DNA from: Synechococcus sp. GFB01
GTDB lineage: Bacteria > Cyanobacteriota > Cyanobacteriia > PCC-6307 > Cyanobiaceae
Length of the DNA stretch: 6,018 nt
Reading direction: 5' to 3'
Assembly: GCF_001039265.1 (NCBI RefSeq)
Contig: NZ_LFEK01000074.1
Coordinates: 2,421-8,438 of the forward strand
Part shown: in pieces, positions 1-5,407 of the stretch
Position numbering within the stretch: position 1 is the first letter of the stretch
Layout: each line of letters opens with the position of its first letter
The notes under the pieces: model-generated
The model's input: the letters and a program-made list of their open reading frames with translations, nothing else
The model's database searches: none
Told to the model about the DNA's origin: nothing
Translations under genes and position numbers: made by a program

Positions 1-20
1 GGGTCTTTGGAGATCGGCCG

Positions 21-974
21 ATGGCTGCCATCAGCGGATTCCCCGCCCTGGCGGATCTGCGGGGTCGCGACCTGCTCTCCTCGGCCGACCTCAACGCCGC
101 ACAGACCAAGGCCCTCCTCGACCTCGCCGCCGACCTCAAGGCAGGCCGCCAGCGCATCGATCTGCAGGGCAGAACGCTCGGCCTGATCTTCAGCAAGGCC
201 TCCACCCGCACGCGGGTGAGCTTCACGGTGGCGATGGCCCGCCTGGGCGGCCAGACCATCGACCTCAACCCCCAGGTGAGCCAGGTGGGCCGCGGCGAGC
301 CGGTGGCCGACACCGCCCGGGTGCTGAGCCGCTACGTGGATGCCCTGGCGATCCGCACCTTCGCCCAGAGCGAACTCGAGGAGTACGCCCACTGGGCCTC
401 GATCCCGGTGATCAATGCCCTCACCGATCTCGAGCATCCCTGCCAGGCCCTCGCCGACTATCTGACGCTGAAGGAGGCCTTCGGCGACCTGAGCGGCCTC
501 ACCCTCAGCTACGTGGGCGACGGCAACAACGTGGCCCACTCGCTGCTGCTCTGCGGCGCCCTGCTGGGGGTGAACGTGCGCATCGGCTGCCCGGAGGGCT
601 ACGAGCCCGATGCCGCGGTGCTGGAGCGCGCCCGCGAGCTGGGGGCCGCCAACGGGGCCGCCGTGGAGGTGCTGCATGAGCCGGTGGCGGCTGTGCGCGG
701 CGCCCATGCCCTCTACACCGACGTGTGGGCCTCGATGGGCCAGGAGGAGGAGAAGGCCGCCCGGGAGCGCGACTTCGCCGGCTGGTGCCTGGACGAGACC
801 CTGATCGCCGAGGCCGACAGCCGCGCCATCGTGCTGCACTGCCTGCCCGCCTACCGGGGCCTGGAGATCAGCGCCGGGGCGATCGAGGGTCCCAGCAGCC
901 GGGTGTTTGATCAGGCGGAGAACCGCCTGCACGCCCAGCAGGCCCTGCTGGCCGCGCTGCTCGACACCCCCTGA
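21..974 (+). CDS. argF: Ornithine carbamoyltransferase (ArgF)
   Basis: Catalyses carbamoyl phosphate + L-ornithine to L-citrulline + phosphate in arginine biosynthesis, in the cytoplasm, normally as a trimer. The 317-aa product has the usual family length and all signature motifs in order: the carbamoyl-phosphate loop STRTR (residues 61-65), HPCQ (139-142), DGNN (167-170), the ornithine-side DVWASMG (234-240) and the catalytic HCLP (273-276). The SMG and HCLP motifs mark an ornithine rather than an aspartate carbamoyltransferase. The ATG is preceded by a GGAG Shine-Dalgarno sequence (9-12) with 8-nt spacing, and the protein starts at a normal distance from the first motif, so the start is secure. 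Codon use is strongly GC-rich. The 92-nt gap to lexA carries its own promoter-like sequence, so lexA is probably not only read through from argF. No ArgR-type operator was seen. Confidence 0.97.
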   Translation: MAAISGFPALADLRGRDLLSSADLNAAQTKALLDLAADLKAGRQRIDLQGRTLGLIFSKASTRTRVSFTVAMARLGGQTIDLNPQVSQVGRGEPVADTARVLSRYVDALAIRTFAQSELEEYAHWASIPVINALTDLEHPCQALADYLTLKEAFGDLSGLTLSYVGDGNNVAHSLLLCGALLGVNVRIGCPEGYEPDAAVLERARELGAANGAAVEVLHEPVAAVRGAHALYTDVWASMGQEEEKAARERDFAGWCLDETLIAEADSRAIVLHCLPAYRGLEISAGAIEGPSSRVFDQAENRLHAQQALLAALLDTP

Positions 975-985
975 GGCCGACCGCC

Positions 986-1014
986 TTTACAACCGCTCCG
1001 CGAAGCGGTACATC
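986..1014 (+). promoter_or_regulatory. Candidate sigma-70-type promoter for lexA
   Basis: A -35-like TTTACA (986-991) is separated by exactly 17 nt from a weak -10-like TACATC (1009-1014). Transcription would start near 1020, leaving a leader before the GTG at 1067. The -35 is good but the -10 matches the consensus at only about half its positions. The SOS-box-like sequence overlaps the -10, which is where a repressor would act. This is inferred from motif spacing only. Confidence 0.4.
992..1009 (+). repeat. Small hairpin after argF
   Basis: Inverted repeat ACCGCT (992-997) and AGCGGT (1004-1009) around a 6-nt loop, starting 18 nt after the argF stop. The 6-bp GC-rich stem is not followed by a T-run, so a classical intrinsic terminator is not supported. 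It lies between the proposed -35 and -10 of the lexA promoter. It could be a weak argF 3' structure or simply part of the lexA control region. Confidence 0.35.
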
Positions 1015-1030
1015 TGTATCAGTGATACAG
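1007..1030 (+). promoter_or_regulatory. Probable LexA operator (SOS box plus overlapping palindrome)
   Basis: Two overlapping elements are visible. The first, GGTACATCTGTATC (1007-1020), fits the cyanobacterial LexA box RGTAC-N3-D-GTWCB except for one base in the right half. The second is a perfect inverted repeat CTGTATC-AGT-GATACAG (1014-1030), 7+3+7, whose CTGT...ACAG ends resemble the outer arms of the enterobacterial LexA box with one extra central base. Their position on the candidate -10/start region of lexA suggests autorepression. Which one LexA binds cannot be decided from sequence alone. Confidence 0.55.
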
Positions 1031-1066
1031 GCCGGCGTGATCGGGTCCCAGCATCAGTCAGGCGCC

Positions 1067-1672
1067 GTGCAGGAGGAGCTGACCCCGGCCCAGCGCCAGC
1101 TCTACGACTGGCTGGCCGACTACATCGGCACGCATCGCCACAGCCCCTCGATCCGCCAGATGATGGAGGCGATGGGACTGCGCTCGCCGGCGCCGATCCA
1201 GAGCCGCCTCAAGCACCTGCAGCAGAAGGGCTGGATCACCTGGCAGGAGGGCCAGGCCCGCACCCTGCAACTGCTCGGAGGCATGGCCAGCGGCATCCCC
1301 GTGCTCGGGGCGGTGGCCGCCGGCGGGCTGGTGGAAACCTTCGACGACGTGCAGGAGAGGCTCGACCTCACCCCCCTCCTGGAGACCCGCGGCCTGTTCG
1401 CCCTCACCGTGAACGGCGACTCGATGGTGGACGCCCACATCGCCGACGGCGACGTGGTGCTGATGGAGCCGGTGCACGACCCCGCCCTGCTGCGCAACGG
1501 CACGATCGTGAGCGCCCTGGTGCCCGGCAGCGGCACCACCCTCAAGGCCTTCCACCGCCAGGGAGGCACCGTGACCCTGGAAGCCGCCAACCCGGCCTAC
1601 GAACCGATCGTGCTGCCGGCCGACCAGGTGACCGTGCAGGGCCGGCTGGTGGCGGTCTGGCGCCAGGTGTAG
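1067..1672 (+). CDS. lexA: LexA repressor, self-cleaving (SOS regulator)
   Basis: DNA-binding repressor that self-cleaves when stimulated by RecA filaments. In some cyanobacteria LexA also controls genes outside the DNA-damage response. From GTG 1067 the product is 201 aa, the normal LexA length. An N-terminal winged helix-turn-helix includes SPSIRQMMEAMGL (about residues 26-38) and a wing around KGWITWQEGQAR. The cleavage site is Ala85-Gly86 in GAVAAGG, the nucleophile is Ser119 in NGDSM, and the general base is Lys160 in TTLKAF, so the serine/lysine machinery is complete, unlike the Synechocystis homologue. The frame is open to GTG 1022 (216 aa) and also has GTG 1037. I prefer 1067 because the other two starts fall inside or next to the probable operator and the family normally begins just before LTPAQ. 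The ribosome site is weak for all three. Confidence 0.93.
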   Translation: MQEELTPAQRQLYDWLADYIGTHRHSPSIRQMMEAMGLRSPAPIQSRLKHLQQKGWITWQEGQARTLQLLGGMASGIPVLGAVAAGGLVETFDDVQERLDLTPLLETRGLFALTVNGDSMVDAHIADGDVVLMEPVHDPALLRNGTIVSALVPGSGTTLKAFHRQGGTVTLEAANPAYEPIVLPADQVTVQGRLVAVWRQV

Positions 1673-1762
1673 CCACCCCCGGCGTTGTAAGCTCAGCAAG
1701 CGCCAGGCAAGGCCTTCGGGCCAGGGCGGTCGACCAGCGACCCGCCTGTCCGGCACATCCAC

Positions 1763-1835
1763 GGGGCCATAGCTCAGCTGGTAGAGCACCTGCATGGCAT
1801 GCAGGGGGTCAGCGGTTCGAGTCCGCTTGGCTCCA
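1763..1835 (+). tRNA. tRNA-Ala (anticodon GGC)
   Basis: A 73-nt cloverleaf. The acceptor arms GGGGCCA and TGGCTCC pair fully, including the G3:U70 wobble that is the identity mark of alanine tRNAs. The D arm is GCTC-AGCTGGTA-GAGC, the anticodon stem CCTGC/GCAGG closes the loop ATGGCAT with anticodon GGC, and the T arm AGCGG/CCGCT closes TTCGAGT. It reads GCC and GCU codons; GCC is heavily used in the neighbouring genes. CCA is not encoded (TCCTC follows A73). A weak TAAGCT at 1688-1693 could be a -10 element for it, but no matching -35 is clear. Confidence 0.97.
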
Positions 1836-1840
1836 TCCTC

Positions 1841-1870
1841 AGTCCCCTTGCGCTGCATGGGGACTTCTAC
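1841..1870 (+). terminator. Hairpin after tRNA-Ala, possible terminator
   Basis: A perfect 7-bp inverted repeat AGTCCCC (1841-1847) and GGGGACT (1859-1865) with an 11-nt loop starts 5 nt after the tRNA, followed by the weak T-containing stretch TCTAC. Position and stem suit tRNA termination or 3' processing, but the poor T-tract keeps confidence moderate. Confidence 0.5.
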
Positions 1871-2313
1871 TGAGTGCAGGCTCACCCGGCGCATCGGTCG
1901 GGCTCGCCAATGCGCTCCCAGCAGTCCACTGCACCGCTGGTCTGGCTGCGAGAGAGCTCGGACTGCCCAGGCCCAGTGAGCTGGATGCAGGGGGCGTGGC
2001 AGGAAAGGTGGCACGCCGATGGAGATGGCTATGGATGGTTGCGTGAAGCCTGGGGTATTCGCGCACACACACCCGCCGATACAGAACACCCAGGCCCACT
2101 GGAAGCAGCCGCTTCCCGTGAGGTTGGGCCTACATCAACGAGCACCAGATACGGCAAGGAACAAACACCGACTTCGCTCCTGGCCGAGCTCGCTCAGATC
2201 GGCAGGCAACTCGTTGCCCCCCGGGCTATCAGCCCTAACCTGTGCCCAGGTGCCTGATGATCACGGAATAGTCCGTAGAGAATGAAAGGCCGCTCACGTT
2301 GCCAGGTTGGGCC
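1871..2313. other. Gap between tRNA-Ala and the channel gene, no clear gene
   Basis: No recognisable protein or RNA family is seen. One plus-strand frame is open from 1874 to 2257 (127 aa, GTG start). Part of it reads like protein (GAWQERWHADGDGYGWLREA, then LLAELAQIGRQLVAP), but it lacks a ribosome site or known motif and could be chance or a gene remnant. Near its right end are two short hairpins, GGGCT-ATC-AGCCC (2223-2235) and ACGGA-ATAG-TCCGT (2263-2276), upstream of the channel gene. No direct repeat of the tRNA 3' end, as expected for an integrated element, was found in the window. Confidence 0.4.
2263..2276. repeat. Inverted repeat upstream of the channel gene
   Basis: ACGGA-ATAG-TCCGT is a perfect 5+4+5 inverted repeat ending 37 nt before the ATG at 2314. 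A second short one, GGGCT-ATC-AGCCC, lies at 2223-2235. Either could be an operator half-site pair or a leader hairpin. Both are short enough to occur by chance. Confidence 0.25.
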
Positions 2314-3861
2314 ATGGCCATTGTTCAAAGCATTCTGCTTGCCATCGGCATGCAGCTCTGGCTTCTGGCAGTGCTGTGGATTTGCCGGAAGCGCCGTTTG
2401 AGGCCCATTCCACTCCGCCTTCCCAGCGCAGCCATCACCACCTGGCTGGTCATACAGTTTCTTCCGAAACAATCTCTACCTCCTGGAATTCTTCCCTGGC
2501 TGAACACGGTTCTGATTCTTATCAGCAGCTACGCCATACTCAAACTGTCGGTCTGGGTATTTCTGGAACTACCGATCAGCCTTCTGCCGTGGTGGCCACA
2601 TCCTCCCAAGATTCTGCGAGACCTGGGGATGTTGACCATCGCTGCCGTGATGACCGTATTTGTGCTTCAGAAGCAGACTGCAATCAACGTACTGGGCTTG
2701 GTGACAACATCAGCAATCCTGACAGCCGTCATCGGCTTGGCAGCCCAGGAATCACTGAAAGACTTCTTTGCCGGAATCGTTCTGCAAGTTGATTCTCCAT
2801 TTCAGGAGGGTGACTTTATCATCTTGAACGAGGGGATCGAGGGCTGGGTGGTTTCGCTGACTCTGATGAGCACTCGCCTGCAGCATGTGCATGGCGCACT
2901 GATCACAATGCCAAACAGCAGAATGTGGTCAACAGAGATTCGGCGCTTTGGGCCGCGGGGGCCGATTGCCCGTGAGATTCGGCTCAATCTTGACCTCAGC
3001 CTCCCGCCAGACCAGGCGACCGACCTGTTGATCCGAGCGGCGCAAAGCCATCCGCTTGTATTATCCAAACCCGAACCAACTGCAATGGTGTATTCATATT
3101 CCGATCATGCAATAACCTACGAGCTTGAAGTCTGGCAAGAAGACCCTACTGACAATGGCTTTGACGTCCTCAGGGGGCAGCTTCTTGCTCATATATGGTA
3201 TGCGCTGAAAAGAGAAGGATACTCGCTTCCTTACCCTGTTCGGGAACTTCGGCCAAGACGGCTACCTGCCGCAATCGATGATCCAGCTGGTTACGATGTG
3301 AACGCCAGGGTCGCACTGCTGCGCGACAATGCTCTCTTTGCCCGTCTCAGCACGGAGCAACTCGAGCAGGTGGCTCCCCTGAGCCGCTGCCTGAGCTATG
3401 CAGCCGGAGAGATTGTCGTCAACGAAGGCGAGGAAGGCTTAGCTCTGTTTCAGGTGGTCAGTGGGCGTGTCCAGGTCCTGAAGCTCATTGAAGGAGGCAT
3501 TCAGAAGAAGGTTGCTGAGCTTGGAGTGGGCTCAATCTTCGGCGAAATGAGCGTTTTTACTGACCAGCCCAGAAGCGCAACCGTCCAGACGTTGCAGGAA
3601 TCCGTGCTATTGGAGGTGGAGCGCGATGATCTGAGGCCAATTCTGGATGGAAACCCCCAACTGGTGGAACAGTTTGCTGAATTGGTCAATGACCGGCGGA
3701 TGCATCTCACCAGCCTGAGCCGGGATGCGAAAGAAGCCCAAGCCAATCAATTATTACAACAGATGCGCAATATCTTCAACATTCTGGCGGGCGGCGATTC
3801 CAGTGAGGATCTGATCATGCGTTCCAAGCCAGGGCTGGCCCAAAGGCCTGAGCTGGGTTAG
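2314..3861 (+). CDS. MscS-family channel with C-terminal cyclic-nucleotide-binding domain
   Basis: Predicted inner-membrane small-conductance mechanosensitive-type channel, possibly gated by cyclic nucleotides (bCNG-like architecture). From ATG 2314 it is 515 aa. Hydrophobic segments lie near residues 2-24, 40-52, 63-90 and 104-119. The MscS pore helix and beta domain follow, with GLAAQESLKDFFAGIVLQVD (about 141-160) and FQEGDFIIL, the typical MscS hallmark. Residues about 335-450 form a cNMP-binding fold with the phosphate-binding cassette FGEMSVFTDQPRSATV; its conserved Glu and Arg suggest real cNMP binding. A helical tail follows. TTG 2299 would add five residues; ATG 2314, with AGG 7 nt upstream, is preferred. 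The gene is markedly poorer in GC than argF, has no obvious operon partner, and no clear terminator follows. Ligand (cAMP or cGMP) and in vivo role are not determinable here. Confidence 0.9.
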   Translation: MAIVQSILLAIGMQLWLLAVLWICRKRRLRPIPLRLPSAAITTWLVIQFLPKQSLPPGILPWLNTVLILISSYAILKLSVWVFLELPISLLPWWPHPPKILRDLGMLTIAAVMTVFVLQKQTAINVLGLVTTSAILTAVIGLAAQESLKDFFAGIVLQVDSPFQEGDFIILNEGIEGWVVSLTLMSTRLQHVHGALITMPNSRMWSTEIRRFGPRGPIAREIRLNLDLSLPPDQATDLLIRAAQSHPLVLSKPEPTAMVYSYSDHAITYELEVWQEDPTDNGFDVLRGQLLAHIWYALKREGYSLPYPVRELRPRRLPAAIDDPAGYDVNARVALLRDNALFARLSTEQLEQVAPLSRCLSYAAGEIVVNEGEEGLALFQVVSGRVQVLKLIEGGIQKKVAELGVGSIFGEMSVFTDQPRSATVQTLQESVLLEVERDDLRPILDGNPQLVEQFAELVNDRRMHLTSLSRDAKEAQANQLLQQMRNIFNILAGGDSSEDLIMRSKPGLAQRPELG

Positions 3862-4189
3862 GGGTGCTGATCGGCGGAATCCTCCTGATGGGCTGGCCCT
3901 ACCTCAGACCCATGACCCTGGAACCTCTCCGATACAACCGAATCGCACCCGTATCGCCAGCCGATCCGTGGCTTGCGCCGGCTCACCCTTGGCAGAAGCG
4001 CTGCTCCGTTGCGGAGGGAAGTGACGCTCTTCCCAGCCCGTCGTCGTTCATGGCTCTTCTCCATGCCACCGATGCGCTGTACAGCTGGGCTACGAAGCTG
4101 CTGATGCCACGCCCCGTGGCTGTTCTGATTCCGGGTCGGACCCATCGCTTCGCAGCCGGCGATGGTTGCCGGTCCCCCAGGCGGCAGGG
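3862..4189. other. Gap after the channel gene, no clear gene
   Basis: No convincing gene. Frames are open on both strands here (GTG 3864 to 4193 on plus; 4196 to 3858 on minus), but neither shows a domain, a sensible ribosome site or a plausible protein composition. A short hairpin CTCCG-TTG-CGGAG (4004-4016) is present without a T-run. No strong terminator for the channel gene was found. Confidence 0.35.
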
Positions 4190-4384
4190 ATGACACTCAC
4201 AATGATCGGCCTGATCCTGCCTCCTGTCGTATTTCCTTTCATCCTGCTGGTGATGTTCTGCGCGATCTTCAGCGGGCTCGTGCAGAGGCTCACCCAGTTC
4301 GCCATGGGATGCCGCTGTCCTGCGATGCCGCTGGCCTGGCCCCCCACACGCACGAACAGTCAGAGAGTCTTCCTGGCCTCCTGA
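4190..4384 (+). CDS. Possible small hydrophobic membrane protein
   Basis: A 64-aa ORF from ATG 4190 whose N-terminal half is a strong membrane span, IGLILPPVVFPFILLVMFC (about residues 6-24), followed by AIFSGLVQRLTQFAMG. The last 24 or so residues (from CRCPAMPLAW) look non-protein-like. A purine-rich AGGCGGCAGGG lies directly before the ATG; a second ATG at 4202 has better spacing to it. I do not recognise a family. The frame is also open upstream to TTG 4166. It could be a genuine small membrane protein, a decayed remnant or chance, and it stands alone between the channel gene and the hli operon. Confidence 0.3.
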   Translation: MTLTMIGLILPPVVFPFILLVMFCAIFSGLVQRLTQFAMGCRCPAMPLAWPPTRTNSQRVFLAS

Positions 4385-4645
4385 ACATCAGGCAGCCGAG
4401 CCCGCCCAGGCAGCAGCGGACGGATGCGTGCTGCGGGGACGATGGGCACGCCCTACAGGCCCGGGATGACACATCGCACCCACCGGGGCCCGGTGGCCGA
4501 AGGACCAGCGCCCAGGGTCCGTGGGTGAGGTGAGTGCTGATCGGAGTGGGCTGCCCGGGCAGGCGATCCGGCTGACGACGACAGGGCTGGCCAGCTCTTC
4601 GCCCCCTGCTCGTAAGCATGCGGGAAACCGCCTTGCCTCAAATGC
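4385..4645. other. Gap upstream of the hli operon with palindromes
   Basis: No credible gene. It contains a perfect GC-rich hairpin CCACCGG-GGC-CCGGTGG (4480-4496) without a following T-run, and a perfect 12-bp palindrome CTGCCCGGGCAG (4551-4562). Both are possible regulatory or transcript-end structures, but palindromes of G and C are not rare at this base composition. Confidence 0.35.
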
Positions 4646-4663
4646 GTCACATTCCGTTACGAT
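4646..4663 (+). promoter_or_regulatory. HLR1-like element (RpaB site) upstream of hli
   Basis: Two imperfect 8-nt direct repeats, GTCACATT (4646-4653) and GTTACGAT (4656-4663), are separated by exactly two bases. This is the layout of the cyanobacterial high-light regulatory element HLR1, (G/T)TTACA(T/A)(T/A)-N2-(G/T)TTACA(T/A)(T/A), with one mismatch to the core in each repeat. RpaB is known to bind HLR1 at hli and other light-responsive genes. The site ends 23 nt before the hli ATG. The second repeat includes TACGAT (4658-4663), which could serve as a -10, with TTGCCT (4633-4638) as a poorly spaced -35 (19 nt). Overlap with the -10 would fit repression in low light. Confidence 0.6.
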
Positions 4664-4686
4664 TCCATTCATACATCGCAACAACC

Positions 4687-4830
4687 ATGACCCAATCCAC
4701 CTCCCGCTTCGGGTTCGTCGAATTCGCTGAGACCTGGAACGGCCGTCTGGCCATGCTCGGCTTCGTGATCGGCCTGGCCACCGAGCTGCTCACCGGCCAG
4801 GGCATCCTCTCCCAGATCGGTCTGGGCTGA
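4687..4830 (+). CDS. hli: High-light-inducible protein, HliC-like, 47 aa
   Basis: Small one-helix thylakoid protein of the light-harvesting-like family. Members bind chlorophyll and carotenoids, quench excess energy and assist photosystem II assembly and chlorophyll recycling. The chlorophyll-binding motif ExxNGR is present as E15-T-W-N18-G-R20, followed by LAMLGFVIGLATELLTGQG, the single membrane helix (about residues 18-38), and a short tail. Length and sequence closely resemble the 47-aa HliC/ScpB type as I remember it. It starts at ATG 4687 with no obvious Shine-Dalgarno sequence, which is common in cyanobacteria. It is first in a tight cluster with two tiny ORFs and a second hli gene, behind an HLR1-like site, so high-light induction through RpaB is expected. 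Confidence 0.95.
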   Translation: MTQSTSRFGFVEFAETWNGRLAMLGFVIGLATELLTGQGILSQIGLG

Positions 4831-4835
4831 TCGCC

Positions 4836-4952
4836 ATGAACACCGACTACACCGCTGCCCTCGCCGGCGTCATGGGCCTTGTCGTTCTGCTCAGCGCCAT
4901 GGTGGGCTTCCTGCTCACCCGTCCGAGCGACCTCGCTCCCGATAACCGATGA
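4836..4952 (+). CDS. Tiny single-span membrane protein in the hli operon, 38 aa
   Basis: A 38-aa ORF beginning 5 nt after the first hli stop. It has a short polar start (MNTDYT), one hydrophobic segment of about 21 residues (AALAGVMGLVVLLSAMVGFLL, residues 7-27) and a polar C-terminus (TRPSDLAPDNR). Its stop overlaps the start of the next ORF in ATGA. Tight spacing, clean codon use (mostly GC-ending) and a textbook membrane-span profile support a real gene. It lacks ExxNGR, so it is not an HLIP, and I could not match it to PsbM, PsbX, PsbN or PetM from memory. A thylakoid location and a role beside the HLIPs are inferred from context only. Confidence 0.65.
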   Translation: MNTDYTAALAGVMGLVVLLSAMVGFLLTRPSDLAPDNR

Positions 4953-5029
4953 CCGCCGCCCTCGCCGTCCTGCTGCTGGGTGCCTGGGTTGCCGGAGCAC
5001 TGCTGCTTCAGCCCGACCTTGCCGACTGA
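4949..5029 (+). CDS. Tiny hydrophobic protein in the hli operon, 26 aa
   Basis: A 26-aa ORF whose ATG overlaps the stop of the 38-aa ORF (ATGA at 4949-4952), a classic translational-coupling arrangement. Nearly the whole protein is one membrane span (TAALAVLLLGAWVAGALLL, residues 2-20) followed by QPDLAD. No family is recognised, and at this length homology is hard to see. The coupled start, position between two hli genes and membrane-span character support it, but chance cannot be excluded. A 51-nt gap with a small hairpin GAGC-GACA-GCTC (5041-5052) separates it from the second hli gene. Confidence 0.5.
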   Translation: MTAALAVLLLGAWVAGALLLQPDLAD

Positions 5030-5080
5030 CCCTTCTAGTTGAGCGACAGCTCCAGACAATCCACCTCCCCCGGACGATCC

Positions 5081-5317
5081 ATGACCAACCCCACCGCCAA
5101 CGACAAGTGGTTCCAGGACCGTGCCGTCGAGCAGATCCACATGGATCAGCTGAAGCGCGTTGAGCTCTTCAACGGGCGCGCCGCCATGCTCGGCATCGTG
5201 ATCGGCATCCTCACCGAGGCGATCACCGGTTCCGGCATCGCCCATCAGATCGGGCTGGGCGCCCTGGTCGACGGCTACGCCGCCTGCCGCACCCAGTTTC
5301 TGCCCTTCTGCTTCTGA
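5081..5317 (+). CDS. hli: High-light-inducible protein, 78 aa
   Basis: A second one-helix chlorophyll-binding stress protein of the thylakoid membrane. The N-terminal part (residues 1-27) is hydrophilic. The motif E28-L-F-N31-G-R33 is followed by AAMLGIVIGILTEAITG, the single helix (about 31-50), then the HQIGLG box shared with the first hli product (there SQIGLG). A C-terminal extension of about 18 residues (ALVDGYAACRTQFLPFCF) is rich in Cys and aromatic residues and is not present in the shorter protein. ATG 5081 is chosen over an in-frame TTG at 5039 because it has GGA at 5072-5074 and because the TTG extension looks non-protein-like. It is the last gene before a strong terminator. It probably acts with the first HLIP, possibly as a hetero-oligomer; that is family knowledge, not seen here. 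Confidence 0.93.
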   Translation: MTNPTANDKWFQDRAVEQIHMDQLKRVELFNGRAAMLGIVIGILTEAITGSGIAHQIGLGALVDGYAACRTQFLPFCF

Positions 5318-5356
5318 CTCATGGGCTATCAGGGCTTCAAGCCGCATCACCCCTTC

Positions 5357-5383
5357 AACCCCCGGGCGAACCCCGGGGGTTTT
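5357..5383 (+). terminator. Intrinsic terminator of the hli operon
   Basis: A perfect 8-bp stem CCCCCGGG (5359-5366) and CCCGGGGG (5372-5379) with loop CGAAC, extendable by two A-T pairs, is followed by TTTT (5380-5383). It sits 40 nt after the second hli stop. This is the clearest rho-independent terminator in the window. On the opposite strand it lacks a comparable T-run, so it mainly serves the hli side. Confidence 0.9.
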
Positions 5384-5407
5384 GCCATGGGCGGCGCAGG
5401 CCGGAAT

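Noticed and set aside
1..20. Possible end of an upstream gene
   Set aside because: Too short to identify a frame or stop; only the GGAG ribosome site for argF is supported.
1696..1735. GGCC-TTCG-GGCC as a lexA terminator
   Set aside because: The stem is only 4 bp and no T-run follows, so it is not convincing.
907..2046. A 379-codon plus-strand frame across argF end, lexA and the tRNA
   Set aside because: Arg/Pro/Gly-rich translation, overlapping three well-supported genes in another frame; a shadow caused by high GC.
1058..2089. A 343-codon minus-strand frame overlapping lexA and tRNA-Ala
   Set aside because: It is a mirror of the GC-rich lexA frame and then reads the tRNA backwards (the KRTRTADPLHAMQVLYQLSYGP-like stretch is a known artefact of tRNA antisense translation). 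LexA and the tRNA are certain.
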